Shown one piece after another: positions 34,549 to 53,177 of a stretch of DNA of 64,000 nt. Source of the DNA: Desmodesmus armatus. Taxonomy: Eukaryota > Chlorophyta > Chlorophyceae > Sphaeropleales > Scenedesmaceae. The position numbers were made by a program, and so were the translations under genes. The stretch lies in NCBI GenBank assembly GCA_007449985.2, contig VIIQ02000555.1:62001-126000 (forward strand), given 5' to 3'. Position 1 is the first letter of the stretch, and every line of letters begins with the position of its first letter. The notes beneath the pieces were generated by a model. It saw nothing but the letters and a program-made list of their open reading frames with translations. It did no database searches and was not told the origin of the DNA.

Positions 34549-37370
34549 ATGGAGCAATACTTGCCAGAAACAGAGGTTGCAGTAGACTGCCAGCAGCAGA
34601 AGCAGCAGCACAGACAGGGCACAGCTGATGCATATTCTTGCATGTCAAGTAGACGATCTTGCGTGGGAGCCTGGAGGTTCCTCCTTCTACTTTTAGCTGT
34701 CTGGGTCAGCAGTACTTCTGCGCTTGCACCTCCAGAACCTCTGATCGACTGCCTCAAGCATGGGCAGCACAACCAACTCACAACGTATCAAAACTTCGTG
34801 GATGGCAAACCAACCAGGTGACGTGCTTGAGAGACTCATGCTGAGTCACAGCTCCCAGTTTGACCTGGCCAGTGGCTGCAACAGCCAGCAGTTTGCGACC
34901 CTGCTTCTGAACAGTGTGTCCACTTGCTGCTGCTGTAGGTTGACTCTCGCTTCCGGCTGGTGGAGCAGCAGAAAAGCAGCTGTTGAGCTCAGTATAGTGA
35001 CCGGTCTCACTGTCAGCAGATTGGACCAGCTCGAAGCGCAGTGCAGAGCATGGAAGGGCAGCTTGGTAGCGTCAGTGTACCTGGTGTTGCATATACCCCA
35101 GGGGTCCAAGGAGCTGGGTGAGGCCAACAGGGCTCTGCTGGAAGATGCAGCAGCAAAGATGGAGGAGCTGCATGCAAAGTGAGTCAGGGCAAGTTGGTCA
35201 GCAAGGGCAAGGTCACGCGCGGGGTCAGCAAGTGCTGGGTTGCACTTGGGCATACACCTGTCATGAACCGTTGCACCTGGGATGGTAACACACAGTGACA
35301 CAGCAGTGAGGTCCCCATCGGGGGTTACACCTGCAATGCACTTCCTGAGAGCAGTAGGGGTGCAGAGCCCTACTCGACTCCTGCTGTGCTATGCTGTGCT
35401 GTTGCAGGGTGGAGGCCAATCCCAGCATCTGCTCCCTTGACATGATGCTCCTGGTCGAGACTGTGTCAGAGGAGCCTATGAAGTGGATGCTGCCGATCAA
35501 CGTCCTGCGCAACTATGCGCTCATGGCAGCGCGCACACGCCTTGTTGCCATGGTGGATGTGGACCTGCTGCCCTCAGCTGGACTAGCTGACTGGATGCTG
35601 CAGCCTGGCAAGTAGGTGACTCTGAGGCATGTATTGTGCAAGAGCAGCAGCAGCAGCGTCAGTGTCGGTGTCAGTGGAAGCAGTGGCATTAGCAGTCTGT
35701 GTGGCGCAGTGGCAGAGCAGTGGACAGAGTGGGGCGCAGCTGCTGACTGCAGCAAGATACAGCAAGAAGTCTTGACCATACTGTGTGCACGTAACATGCC
35801 AAGGTACAGATACAGTCGATGAACACCCGCCTTGACTCCCTGTCTTGCAGCTTGGAGTATTTGAAGGAAGAGTGCAGTCAGAGCAAGGTGTTTGTACTGC
35901 CGGCTTTTGAGACAGCTCCCCTGAGCAACACCGAGGAGGCACATGCACTGGCCAGGACTGCAGCAGCGCAAAGCAAGGAGGGCCTACGGAAGATGGTGGA
36001 GAAGGAGCAGCTCTGGCAGTTTGCCCTCAAACTCTTCAAGGCGGTACGTGCAGGCCGCACCAGGGGCTGTGCCCACATCTATGTGGTCCCCGGCTTGCAC
36101 CTGGAGCAGCAGCAGTGATGTTTGGACATCATGTCCCAGTGGGTGTTTCAGTGTGTGGTTAGTATTTGCAGCTGTTCCGGGGACTTGTGGTACCACTCTT
36201 ACTGACACCATGTGTGTTGACTGCACCCTGCTGCTGCCGCCAACAGGGTCACAACTGCACAGACTACCCCCGCTGGTGGTCTGCCCAAGAGCCATACGGC
36301 CCCATCGGCTGGACGAAGGACTACGAGCCGTGGTACATTGCAGACCGCACCCTGGTGCCCTTCTATGACAGCGTCTTCAGAGGCTATGGCTGGAACAAGG
36401 TCACACAGGTCACCAACACACACCACAAAGGGTGAGGCAGCCACACCAGCCTGGCCATCATATCACTAATCAAGCTGACACGAGGCATCCTCCTTTACCT
36501 TCCAGCACACTAGACCCTGGCTGAGCCCTACTGTTGAAAATCGCAAGCATTGCAGTTTGTGTGGCTGTGGCTGCGGCTGGCACAGTTGGCGCAAATATGT
36601 CCTCACTCAAGCTGCCATGCTGTGCTGTGCTATGCTGGTTGCAGGTTCAAGTTCATGGTCCACCCCACCGGCTTCCTGGTGCACCGCCAGCACAGCTACA
36701 GCAAGGCGGGCACCCTGTACCAGGCCAGCAAGAAGGTGTATGAGAAGAGTGTGAAGGAGGACAAGGCAAAGGGGGCCAAGGACACAAGCCTGGCGGGAAC
36801 AACACACAAGTAGGTGCCTGCCACAGCTCTCTGTGCTCTGAACACAACTGGGTCAATGTCACAGCCACAGAGTTTCAACCCTGCTTGTATTGGTGTGCAA
36901 GCAGGTGCCTGGTGCAAGCCTTGCAGACTTGAGAGTGCTGCTGGCAGGGGGCCACAGGGTGCTGGGCAAGGGTGGGACACAAGCCCCATGGGCAACGCGG
37001 TGATGGCAATGGGCCTTTGCACTTCTCCTAACCTTACAGCAACTTGTTGTGCCGGTGCTGCTGCAGGTTCCGCAACAGGGTGCTTGAGCAGCTAGCTGCC
37101 GGTAGCTACCAACCCGTGTTGGACGAGGGAGTCACCCACTGCTTGTCAACCCTGCCCTGGTGGACACAAGGCCGGCAACTCGCACAGCAGCAGCCGCAGG
37201 AGCAGCAGACAATTGTGGCTGCCGTGCAGACAGAGAGCGCAGTGGCCGCTAGTGCTGCGTTGGGGCGCATGGGGTTGACTGACAGCACGCATCGGCGGCA
37301 TGCGCGTGCACGTGTGTGGCTGCGGCGGCAGAAGCGCAACTTGGGTGGTCCAGGCAAGCTGGTGCGGTGA
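34549..37370 (+). CDS. LARGE-like glycosyltransferase, family GT49
   Basis: Exons: 34549-34817, 34939-35178, 35408-35611, 35851-36043, 36247-36431, 36645-36809 and 37067-37370, closing in frame, 519 residues. A cytosolic tail is followed by one membrane segment (about 43-60, WRFLLLLLAVWVSSTSALA), making a type II Golgi topology likely. The lumenal domain matches the GT49/LARGE C-terminal domain: LSIVTGLTVSRLDQLEAQC, ACW-like AWKGSLVASVYL, LPINVLRNYALMAARTRLVA, the metal/nucleotide-sugar DxD as VDVDLLPS (about 220-222), KVFVLPAFETA, then VPFYDSVFRGYGWNKV and FLVHRQHSYS. In animals, members build matriglycan or related glucuronyl-xylosyl chains. The algal substrate is unknown, and wall or secreted glycoprotein glycosylation is inferred. 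Two in-frame alternatives at the exon 5 end were resolved by the phase of exon 6. The C-terminal 70 residues are Gln/Arg-rich and not conserved. Confidence 0.88.
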
Positions 37371-38138
37371 GGTGTGCACACGCAGCACCCAGCAAGCCGA
37401 GTCCACCCTCTGTGGCGGGTCCTGCTGGAGAGAGCTCTGAGGGTAAAGCCCTGTGGTGTGTGAGATTTGCAGTGATGCTGTTCTTTTTTTGGGTGAGAGT
37501 GAGCCAGGCTGCGGCCTGACAATCTTTTTGTGTTTGCTGCAGCAGCAGGCATGTGATGCAAGAGTTGCAGGAAGTTGTTTCAGCAGGCCTTTGTACTGTA
37601 TGTTGACTTCTCTTGAAGCTGCGCAGTGCGAGCATATGCAACGCCGTTTGTTGCTATCCACACTTCTGTGCATTGCATGCTGAACAAGCATGCATCCCCG
37701 CAGTTCCAGGGTTGCTATCAACTCAATCTTTGTTGCTTGACTCTGACCTGACCTATGTTTTTTTGTCTTGATCTTGGCTGTGGCGTGGGTGGCCACGTAG
37801 CTTGTGCTTTACCCACACTGCAGTGGACCGTTGATGCGGTGGGATCTTGATGACACTCCGCGATCATGCTGCATTTGCATGCGCATGTGTGAGACATCAC
37901 CCAACATATCATTTATGCTGGCAACGCTGAGCAAGTGTAATGGATGCCTGACAACAGCGTGTGTTCTTGACAGAGCTCAGCTTGCATTTTGCAGCAAGCT
38001 GACTGATTGCAGTCAAACCTGTTGTAACAAGGTTGCGTCACCCATCTTCTTCGCTTCCGTTGCACCCCACGGACTCCTCAGATGTGAGAATGCAGTCTTT
38101 CTGCGATAGGGAGATCTTTAATCGGTAAAGCAGCAGCA
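37371..38138. other. Intergenic between GT49 and hydroxylase genes
   Basis: No conserved coding segment. It holds the 3' UTR of the glycosyltransferase gene and the promoter of the next gene. Confidence 0.4.
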
Positions 38139-40001
38139 ATGCTGCTTTCAGCCAGTCTGCAGACCCAACTTTACTTGACCCCAACTAGGCGATGCTGTGT
38201 CAAATCTTGCAGCGCTTTTGGTAAAGCAGCCCAAATGACGCCCGTTGCGATTGCTCAAACCGTCCCTGCTACGTTCCAGGATGCCAACAGGGTATTTCTG
38301 TCACACCCATCAGCAGCAGTTCCAAGCATAGGCATATTTCTCTGCTTGGCTGCTCGACTGCAGCAACAGACGCCTGTTGGAGTTGCTGATGGGTTAGTTG
38401 GAGCAGCAGTTGTGGCACTGTGGCTCGTGCAGGAGTGGCTCGTGCACAAGGCGTTGCTACACAGCAGCTTTGACTGGGCCGGTAAGTGGGCTTGTCCACC
38501 AGGTCGTAAAACTGCATGGTCCTGACCTCGGCAACAGCAGCATGAATTACGAATGCAGCCCTGGGGCGGTGACTGCACCACGACCAGCACAGCATGTGAG
38601 GCTACTTCCATATAGGGCCCAGCACTCCCAGCAAAATTGCACATGGCATGTTGCCAACCCACTGCTGCCACCCCTTGCAGGCAAAGCTATCCACAAGGAG
38701 CACCATGAGCAGCCATACTTCCACGTGTCACTAGACCCACCTGGCCTGATCATCAGTGTCATGCTGCTGGCAGCTGGGGTGTTTGCTGCGCTGTTGGGCC
38801 CTTCCAACCCACTCTGCCTCACAGCAACAGCCGCCTACTGGGCAGCAGGTGCGGACCTAATCATCCAAGCAGTGCTTGCTTGTTTTCTGATAGCTTTACT
38901 GTTTAGTAGTTGCATTTGCAAAAGTGCAGTGCCAGTGAAGTGCCGACTTCAGCATGTGCTGTCTGTAGCTTGTGTGCTGCTTGAAGTCCAGTCGGTCACA
39001 TCATAATCTTGCAGTTGTTGTTCGACATGAGCTCCCTCCTGGCTCAAAAGGCCCCTGCTGCCGTCACGCCACAGCCGCAAAGCCACTGCTGCTGCTGTCA
39101 CAGCACCTAGCTGAGCCTCAAGTGCTGCAGCACTGCTGAGCAGGCAGGCAAACATTGACAGGCTGTGCATGCTTCTCTGTACTCATCTCACAGGCCTGCT
39201 GTATGAGTGGCTGCAATACATTGTCCACCGCGCTGGTGCCGCCTGCGGGGGTGGCGGGGCAAGTGGCTGCGAGAGGTGCGGCGGCACCACATGCTGCCAC
39301 CACATGAGGAACGAGAATTACTGGCTCTCCTTCTCAGCACCACAAGGTGAGCTTATAAATCAGGGCTGCATTAGCCCAAATCGAGGGAGGTTCAGAGGGC
39401 GTGGGGGGGGGGGGCTGCAGGACAGCAGTGCAGTAGCTGTGTGTGTTACTGTATGTGAGGCAAGGACTGTAGTGATGGTGTGGTGTGTGGTGAAGCTGAT
39501 CAGGAGGGGTTACCCAGCAGCTGGACTGGCTAACGAGGCAGGTTTGGTCCAAGCTGTCACTGAGTGTGAGGAGTTGCTGGGCTCTGAGGCGTTTCCACGA
39601 CTGTGTACCCAGTTGTGCTCCTGCAGTGTGGTGCAGCATGTGCAGCCACACAGTGTCGTCAAGGGGTTGGCAAAGCGAAGTGGCCTTGTGTGATGGCGCT
39701 CAGCTGACCACATTCCTTTGTCTGGTGCTTTTCCGGTGCGTCCTGGTGCAGTGATGCGCTGTTTGGCACGCTGCCAGCCCGCAGCAGCAGTGTCCCCCTC
39801 ACAGAGATGGCCAGGACAGCGCACGGCAGCAACACCCACACGACGCCAACCACAGCAGCCAAACATGGGCTGGTGGCCGCAGCAGCGCAGCAGCGGCGTG
39901 GCAGCAGCTGCAGGGGTGGTACTGCCGGCGTGGCTTCTATCAGTGGAGCAGCAGCTGTTGGGGAGGTAGCAGCTGCAACGCCACCAGTACTGCTGCACTG
40001 A
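38139..40001 (+). CDS. Fatty acid hydroxylase superfamily membrane protein (with indels)
   Basis: Exons: 38139-38481, 38681-38848, 39194-39346 and 39752-40001, about 304 residues after correction. The first 60 residues look like an organellar presequence. Histidine boxes of the membrane di-iron hydroxylase/sterol desaturase superfamily are visible: HKALLH in WLVQEWLVHKALLH, HKEHH in KAIHKEHHEQPYF, and RRHHM followed by HHMRNENYW. LLYEWLQYIVH and DALFGTLP are also typical of the family. The likely reaction is O2-dependent hydroxylation or desaturation of a lipid; the substrate is not predictable. Within exon 3 the conserved segments lie in different frames. After IVH the reading moves to the frame giving GKWLREVRRHHML (one base missing near 39229). 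It returns at HHMRNEN (one extra base near 39297). Joining SAPQ to DALFGTLP needs another single-base change. Either local sequence errors or a recently decayed gene would explain this. Confidence 0.8.
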
Positions 40002-41641
40002 CTGCAGCCAGCAGTAGGCGCTGAGGGGATTACTTATGCTGCGGTGGTGTGAGATAGGCTTGGACGGCAGCGGTCAGCAAGAGTGGCAATGCCATGCAGT
40101 GGCAAGCAGAGTTATGAGCGTGTGGTTGTCTTTGTGGGTGCTGCAGTGCAGGGTCCTCCCTGCCATACAGTGTGGGAGTGAATGTGTGAGAGTCAATGAA
40201 GTTTGCCTGTTGGATAGGATGATATCTGCCTTGTGCTGTGCTTTGTATTTTAGCCATGCTTTGTACCATGCTAGGGGGTGCTGGAGGTGCCTGAATTGAC
40301 CTGACCTGTGGTGACCTTATGGCTGTTCCCACATGCAACTGCATTCTCAGGGTGACTCAGCAATAATGGTGAACCCTTTTGGGTATGAATCTACTGTATG
40401 GTGATGTGGTGCTTACATCAATAGTTGTTGGAGAAGAAGCAGGGGGGTTTGTCCAGTTCAGGGTGGCCAAGGTGTGAGAGGGTTGTTGCGATGCGTGTGT
40501 GCGTGGGCTGTTCAGCTTGTGTGTGTATTCTTTGACTGTACCAGCCTGTTCAGCGCCAGTGTAGGGATGTTCTGCTATATGCCATGTGAGGTGCGCCAAG
40601 CATTGCCTGGCTATACAGGTCCCCACCAACACCAGGATGGAGGGTCAGTCAAGTGCAGGCCTGGCACTGAGGGGTAGGCTCAACTGTTTGTGCTGTACCC
40701 TCCTGGCAATGCCCTGTTACTGTCAGCTCTTTGTATTGCTCCTTGCCGGTTCGTTGTGACGCACTAGTTTGCATGCATGCCATCAATTGTTTTGCTTTTT
40801 CCTATCAAGTGTTTTGCTTTTGCCTTGTCCATGCTACGGCCTCTGACTTGAGTGCATGCTGCTAGCTGTCGTCCAGTCAAGTGTTGATTGTGTGTTGTGA
40901 GTGACACCATGTGGTTTGAGTGACAACATGTGTGCCAGCAGGGGCTGAGCCAACTGCGGACGCTGTCTTCAGTCCTCATGTGGAGTCGAGTTGAGTTGTG
41001 TTGAGTTGTGCAACTGTGTGCCTTGTGCAGCTGTGTGCCTTGTGGTTGCTTGCGTTTCCGCTGTGGTTTGCAATACAGCAATGTCAGGCCTGTTAACTGT
41101 TAAGCAGACTATGGTGCATGCGCTTCACACACCAGTATGCAAGTCCATGCCGTGCGTTGATGCTCCAGGTACTGCCAGTGGTTTTGTTTCATACACTGTA
41201 GGCAGGCTTTCGCACAGGACAGTACGTTCATACTTACAAAAACGATAACATCATCAATGACGCCCCGCCTTCAAAGCCTCAGGGGGTCGCATCGTTGGCT
41301 TGCAACAAGCAATCATCTTCAGACCCTCAGGGGGTGGGGGCCGTGCTCTTCTGCTCTCCCCGCCCGTCAACAAAGCTGATCAACTCAAAGCTATGTTGAG
41401 TATGGTCAAGTGTGGTCACATGGGTCCTTGGGAAGCCGGGCAAAAACCGCATGGTGATCACCTCGTCAAGATCGATCTGGTCCTAGGTTTTTGGCTTTTC
41501 GCTTGGAGACCCAGGAGCAGACACCAGTGAGCATACATCGATAATACTTATAAGTGTGTTAACCGTGGGTTGCTGGCTGCCTGCCCCTTGACAGTTCCTG
41601 TTGGACTTTCAGTTGGGGCTTGGTCGTGCCATCCACTCAAG
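40002..41641. other. Intergenic, no gene recognised
   Basis: 1.6 kb without conserved coding segments. It contains simple TGTG- and GTTGAG-rich sequence (for example around 40995-41045) but nothing assignable. Confidence 0.4.
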
Positions 41642-44600
41642 ATGGCTCTCCGGCAGCGCCTCTCACACCATCTAACGCAGCTCTTACATCCCTCACATCA
41701 CAATCTACCAGCAGCAGCAGCAGCGGCTGCATGCAGGCTGCAATTAGCTGGCTACAGTGCCCTCCCTCAGCATGTTGATGACGATGCCCTTGTCAGCACA
41801 GCCAGCCAGGCCTTGGAGGAGATCCAGGCAGCAGGAACGATGAAGGTGGAGCGACAGATAACAACACCACAGTCTTCGACTGTTGGTGAGTGTAGCACAA
41901 GGGCCACCCCCTCATGCACAGCATGCCACATCAGCATGGAATGCATGGCCAATGATGTTGGTTTCAAGGCGAGAAGCACTGAGAACACATTATGACCTGG
42001 GTCTCCTGGGTCATCCGGGTGACCTTACGAAAACATGTGGTGTTCGCATGTGTGTCATGCACGGTTGCGGTCTATCAAACCCACCACATCTGTGGCCCAT
42101 GGGTCCACCAGTGGTGTTGTGGGCGGTAACAGGCGGGTCAACATCTGCAGCTTCACACAAATTATGTGCAGGCGTCTGCAAGTGCGTATTAGAGGCAGAA
42201 GCAGCAGCTGCCCCTGAACGCGCTGGCCCTCTAGCATCCCCCCCCCCCCCCGGCAGGCGTGACGACATCGCGCCATCACAGCAGTTACACTGGTCTCTAG
42301 ACCGCACCCCTACACTGTAGGCAGAGGAAGACCACAAACCATCTCAATAGTTCTTGCCTTTGCCTTCTTCACAACCCCTGCTGCTTTCATCAGGTGTGCT
42401 GGACCGGCCCACCCCCGTGTTGAACTTCTGTGCCAACAACTACCTGGGCCTCAGCAACCACCCTGCAGTGGTGGAGGCAGCCAAGCAGGCACTGGACACA
42501 CACGGCTTTGGCCTGTCGTCAGTCAGGTTCATTTGCGGGACACAGGTGAGGGTGGACACTGACTGTATGTGTGTGAAAAGGGGGGGGGGTGCTGCGGGAT
42601 AATCACCCCCCAGGGCCCCCCCTCTTGCATGAGTGATGGCGTACATGTGTCCTTGGCCGAGGAGGGGGGTAGGGGCTGGGCTTTGGGCAGGGGTTGTGTG
42701 CAGTAGCGTGGAGTAGGTCGAGGACATGATGGGCTCACAGAGACGCTGTGAGTGAGACGGTTGTCTGCATGTTTTTCACACCTCCTGCAAGCCCCGTCTA
42801 CTGTGTCGGACCCCCCCCCCCGCGGACACCCACCCTCCACCTCACCCGTTTCACCCCTGTCACCCCCCCCCCAGGACCTCCACAAGTCCCTTGAGTCGCG
42901 CATCAGCTCCTTCCACGGCACTCAGGACACCATCCTGTACCCCAGCTGCTTTGACGCCAACGCGGGGCTGTTTGAGGCACTGCTGGGCCCACAGGACGCA
43001 GTCATCAGCGACGAACTCAACCACGCATCAATCATCGACGGCATTCGGCTCTGCAAGGCAAAGAGGTTCAGGTGGGCCGGGACGTGGGGTGACATAGCTG
43101 GGGTGATGGCGAATGGAGGGGGGTTGAAGGGCTGGGGATGTGGTGAAAGGGACCACTCTGGAAGGCAATGGACCTTCCTGTGTTTCCAGCCACACTCTGG
43201 GTAGTGACTTCAAATGAGCCCCCCCCCCCCCGCAGCGCGCGCACACCCTGGTACTTGTGCCCGTACACTGTCAGTGACCTCGAACGCATGCGTCCTTTGT
43301 CCTTGCGCCTCCCTTGGGCACCTCATGCCACACTCCCGCAGCGCCTGCTGCTCAACCTTCTTGTGCCCTTACACCACCAAACCACACCACCTACCACTAC
43401 CCGTGGACGCGGCCGCCGCACCCTTGCTCCCCCCCCCAGGTACAAGCACATGGACATGTCTGACCTAGAGGCCCAGCTCAAGGCAGCGGATGAGGCAGGG
43501 GCACGCATCAAACTCATAGCCACAGGTGAGCAACTGACTGCAAGCCAGCCAGGCAGCGCCACACTATCACCACACCTTGCCATCAGCCGGCGGAAGCTGG
43601 GTATCGGGAAAGCATTGTTACAGTCAACACATCCACCACACCTCACTGGCATACCAGGATCTGTGTTGCACCCACGTGTGCCTGCTGCCTGTCCTGCTGC
43701 TGCCATTGCTGCCCCTGCCTGTGCCCCACTGCTGCCGGCCAAGCCTAGATGGTGTGTTTTCCATGGTGAGGGTGATGCTCAGGCTGCTGGTTGCCTCCAC
43801 TGCATAGGCATTGGCTGTCGGTTCAAAATTCCCCCGAGTTCAGGAGCCAGCCTGCATGTGGGAGGGTCACATAAACGGCGCTGCAGCTTCACAGCAACAG
43901 CGGTGTCGCAGCCGCTGCACGCACCATCCGGCACCTGTGCGCGTTGTTTTGTTTGCCTCTGCACATGAACCCCACCCCTTCCGCTCAGCTGCCATTGACC
44001 AAATGCAGAGCTTGCTTCAATGCATGCATGCCCTGATACAGACTCCCCCCGCTTAATTCCATCTACGGCACAGGCCACCATAAGGTATATGGAGGCGCAA
44101 GCATATCGTCTGTACCTGTGGCTGTGGCCGTGTCTGTGTTGACGCGGCGACTGTGCCTGTGCCTGTACCTGCGTGTGTGTTGCAGGATGGTGACCTGGCC
44201 CCCCTGGCTGACATCATGTCTCTGGCACGCACGTACCGCGCCCAGGTGTGTGATGTGCAGTACTGCTGACTGAGAACTCAGCTGGGCTGTGTCTGTACTA
44301 ACGGTACGGCAGTATGCATGTCCCAAGCACAGAACCGAGGGCAGGTTGGACCACCGTCAGCACCTGCAGGCCAGCAGTCTGTGTCTGCCTCAACTGGCTG
44401 TGTGCTCCTGTGTCGCAGGTGTTTGTTGATGAGTGCCACGCCACGGGCTTTGTGGGCCCCACGGGTCGCGGCACTGACGAGTACTGGGGGGTGCGGGGGC
44501 AGGTGGACATCATCAACAGCACACTGGGCAAGGCACTGGGTGGCGCCACGGGTGAGTCAGAGGGCACTGCAGGAGCCAGGCTGGCTGGTCTGGGGCTGTG

Positions 44601-46128
44601 TGGGACTGTTGTTAGTGTGGCGGGGTGCGTGGGCACACTGATACCAATGTGTCAGTCTGTCAAGTCCATATGATGCAGGGTCCTGCCGGGACTCCCTCCC
44701 TTCCTTGCTTGTCGGCAGTCTCTACCATTAGTTTTTTCATCCGAATGAGTCATGCTGTCACTGGTTCGGGCTGTCACCGTTCAGTTCCTGACGCTGCTGC
44801 TGGCCTCTGTCCGCTGCTGCTGCTCCCGCTGCTGCTGTGCATGCAACGCACGCCCGCATTGCGCGCACAGGCGGTTACACCACGGGTCGTGCGGAAGTTG
44901 TGGGCCTGTTGCGTCAAAAAGCCCGGCCCTATCTGTTCAGCAACACGCTGGCCCCCTGTGTTGCTGCTGCCAGCATCACTGTGTTTGACCTGCTCAGCAG
45001 TAGCCATGCCCTGAGGGACAAGCTGCAGGATAACACAGACTACTTCAGGCAGCACATGGCGGCAGCAGGCTTCGACATACGGCCGGGGAACCACCCCATA
45101 GTGGTGAGTGAGGTGCTGGGGTGCGGGCCTTGCGTCTGCATACACCATGGTGATGGTTGTTGTGGTCATTGGTTTGGCCGATGAATTTTGCAGCATAGTT
45201 TTATCAGTGCATGGACATACGTGCACACACCAGCAGGCATGCACACAAACACACATCATAGGGTGGCCTGTCCTATGCATCGATGCACAGCCACCCTCCG
45301 TCAACGTCTGCCGCCCCCTTCCCCTCCACCCGTTACTGCTGTTGTCACCCGCCCTCCCTTTCTTGCTCACTAATCATCTGCCCCCCCCCCCCCCCCCGCA
45401 CGTGCCCCCTCCCCCCCCCCCCCCCCCAGCCCATCATGCTGGGTGATGCTGTCCTGGCCACCCGCATGTCTGCTGCGCTGCTTGAGCGAGGTGTGTACGT
45501 GTGGGCTTCAGCTACCCAGTGGTGCCCAAGGGCAAGGCGCGCATACGAGTGCAGCTGTCAGCAGGTAGGTGATATAGTATGCGGGGGCTGGCAGCGGGAG
45601 CATGCAAGTTGCGCATGTCTACTTGCATGTGCCGGGAAGGGGGGGGGTGTCGCCAGCAAAGTCCGTGCCACGTGGTTGGTGGCATCGGCATCTGTGGCTA
45701 GAGGTGCCTGTAGTTGCATCTGTAGTTTGTTTGTGCGCCTAGTGTCGTCGGTGGTGGGTGACCTTCGCAATGGCTGTGATTGTGGGTGGCACAAATAGTA
45801 GTGGTGGTGCCCCCTTGCTGCTGCTTGGGCTTACTGTGCCTGTTATGCGGCCTGAAGATGAGTTTTCCGTAACAATTCACACGTAACAATTCACACAAAA
45901 TGAGACATCCGCACATGCCTCCACTCTTCTGGATTAGTGCGCACAGTCCAGCCTTTGAGCTCTATTGTTCACCATCTTCCTTGTGTGCCTGCTGTGCTGC
46001 TGCTGCCTGTTCTCTGCTGCCTGTCTTGTGCGGCTGCTGTGTGTTCTCCTGCAGCGCATGACCAGCAGCAGCTGGACACCGCCATCGCAGCCTTCACTGC
46101 TGTGGGCAAGGAGCTGGGGGTCATATGA
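41642..46128 (+). CDS. KBL: 2-amino-3-ketobutyrate CoA ligase (glycine C-acetyltransferase), with a frameshift
   Basis: Exons: 41642-41885, 42394-42545, 42875-43071, 43440-43525, 43749-43765, 44186-44245, 44419-44551, 44871-45103, 45430-45564 and 46055-46128, 443 residues once one base is restored. It is a PLP enzyme that cleaves 2-amino-3-oxobutyrate with CoA to glycine and acetyl-CoA, the second step of threonine breakdown. A presequence of about 50 residues suggests mitochondria. Landmarks: [105 protein letters not shown], the PLP lysine in [15 protein letters not shown] (about residue 290), and LFSNTLAP. Exon 5 is a 17-bp micro-exon encoding DGVFSM. In exon 9 the frame breaks between GVYV and [17 protein letters not shown], where one base is missing near 45500. 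Several acceptors follow long C-runs. Confidence 0.96.
45380..45427 (+). repeat. Poly-C tract upstream of a KBL splice acceptor
   Basis: Two C-runs of roughly 17-19 bases each, separated by a short mixed stretch, end directly in the CAG acceptor of KBL exon 9. They likely serve as the polypyrimidine tract. Confidence 0.85.
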
Positions 46129-47199
46129 GCCACTGTCATCACCCTGATGGCACTGGTGCAGTACATCATAGTGTTTGATAGCTGTTTGTTAACTGTGGAG
46201 GTCACTGACAGCTGGCAGGTGGAGCCACATGCTGCTGGCTGATCTTTCTGAGGTGCAACGCTCATGTCATCAAGACTGCTGTAGTTGTGGACCCCGTGGA
46301 CGGAACCACCCTCCAACAGCAACCCCTTCAATGCTCGCACCACATGACTTGTGCATGATGCGGCGTGGACACCTTGTGGCTGCAGCAGCACAGCAGACGC
46401 TGTGGGTGTTGGGTTTGTGCTGTGACAGGTGTGCAGCCCTGCGCTCCTTTCTGCTGTTGGGCGTGTTGCTGTACACTGTACTGTATATTCATTGGATTGG
46501 TGGCGCCTTGAGTTACAAGGGCGGGACATGGATTGGGTCCCGGGGCTTGCATTGGGTTGGCTGGGTCCTTGAGGCCTCTTTGTAACGAACACTGACTGAC
46601 TGACTTGGATGGGCAACCTCCATGTCGGGTGGGAGTTTGTGCACAGTAGGGGTGTGTACAGTAGTAAGCATGCCTGCATTGTATGATGATGCAGGACTGT
46701 TGCAATAGTTGGATGGTCACTGTTTTTGAGGGTCATTGTGAGGGGTGACACAGCAAGTCGTGCTTAAGAGTGCCTGTACAAAGGTGGGCACATGTTGGTG
46801 ATGAGCTTGAGTCCATAGGGAATGTACATGGAACCATGTGCACCCGTCACAAGTTTCCTTGTACGAATGTGGTGTGCAGCTGGTTGCACCAACTGGAGGT
46901 GATTATGGCCACATGCCACGGCAGGCTTCTGTAGACATGTCATTTTGGGTCAGCAGTTGGCAGCAAGCAGCTCACTATTGAGGGCAAGCTCACTCGAAAT
47001 GGGTGTAAAGATATGGCAGAAAGGGTGCTGAGCACCTCTGAATCGCCTCCACAAGAAATATACTTGCAGCATCATACAGCACACAAACTGCACCACAAGC
47101 CCACAATAAACGGCTCCAGCTGCTGAGATGCCTCGCAAGCAACCTCAACAGACTACAGGCACACAAACACACAAGATGCCACATCCCACACCACACAGG
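46129..47199. other. Convergent intergenic region, no gene recognised
   Basis: Between the 3' ends of KBL (+) and the antiporter gene (-). A TGTAA at 46581-46585 could terminate KBL. No coding signal was found on either strand. Confidence 0.45.
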
Positions 47200-53177
<5,978 letters not shown>

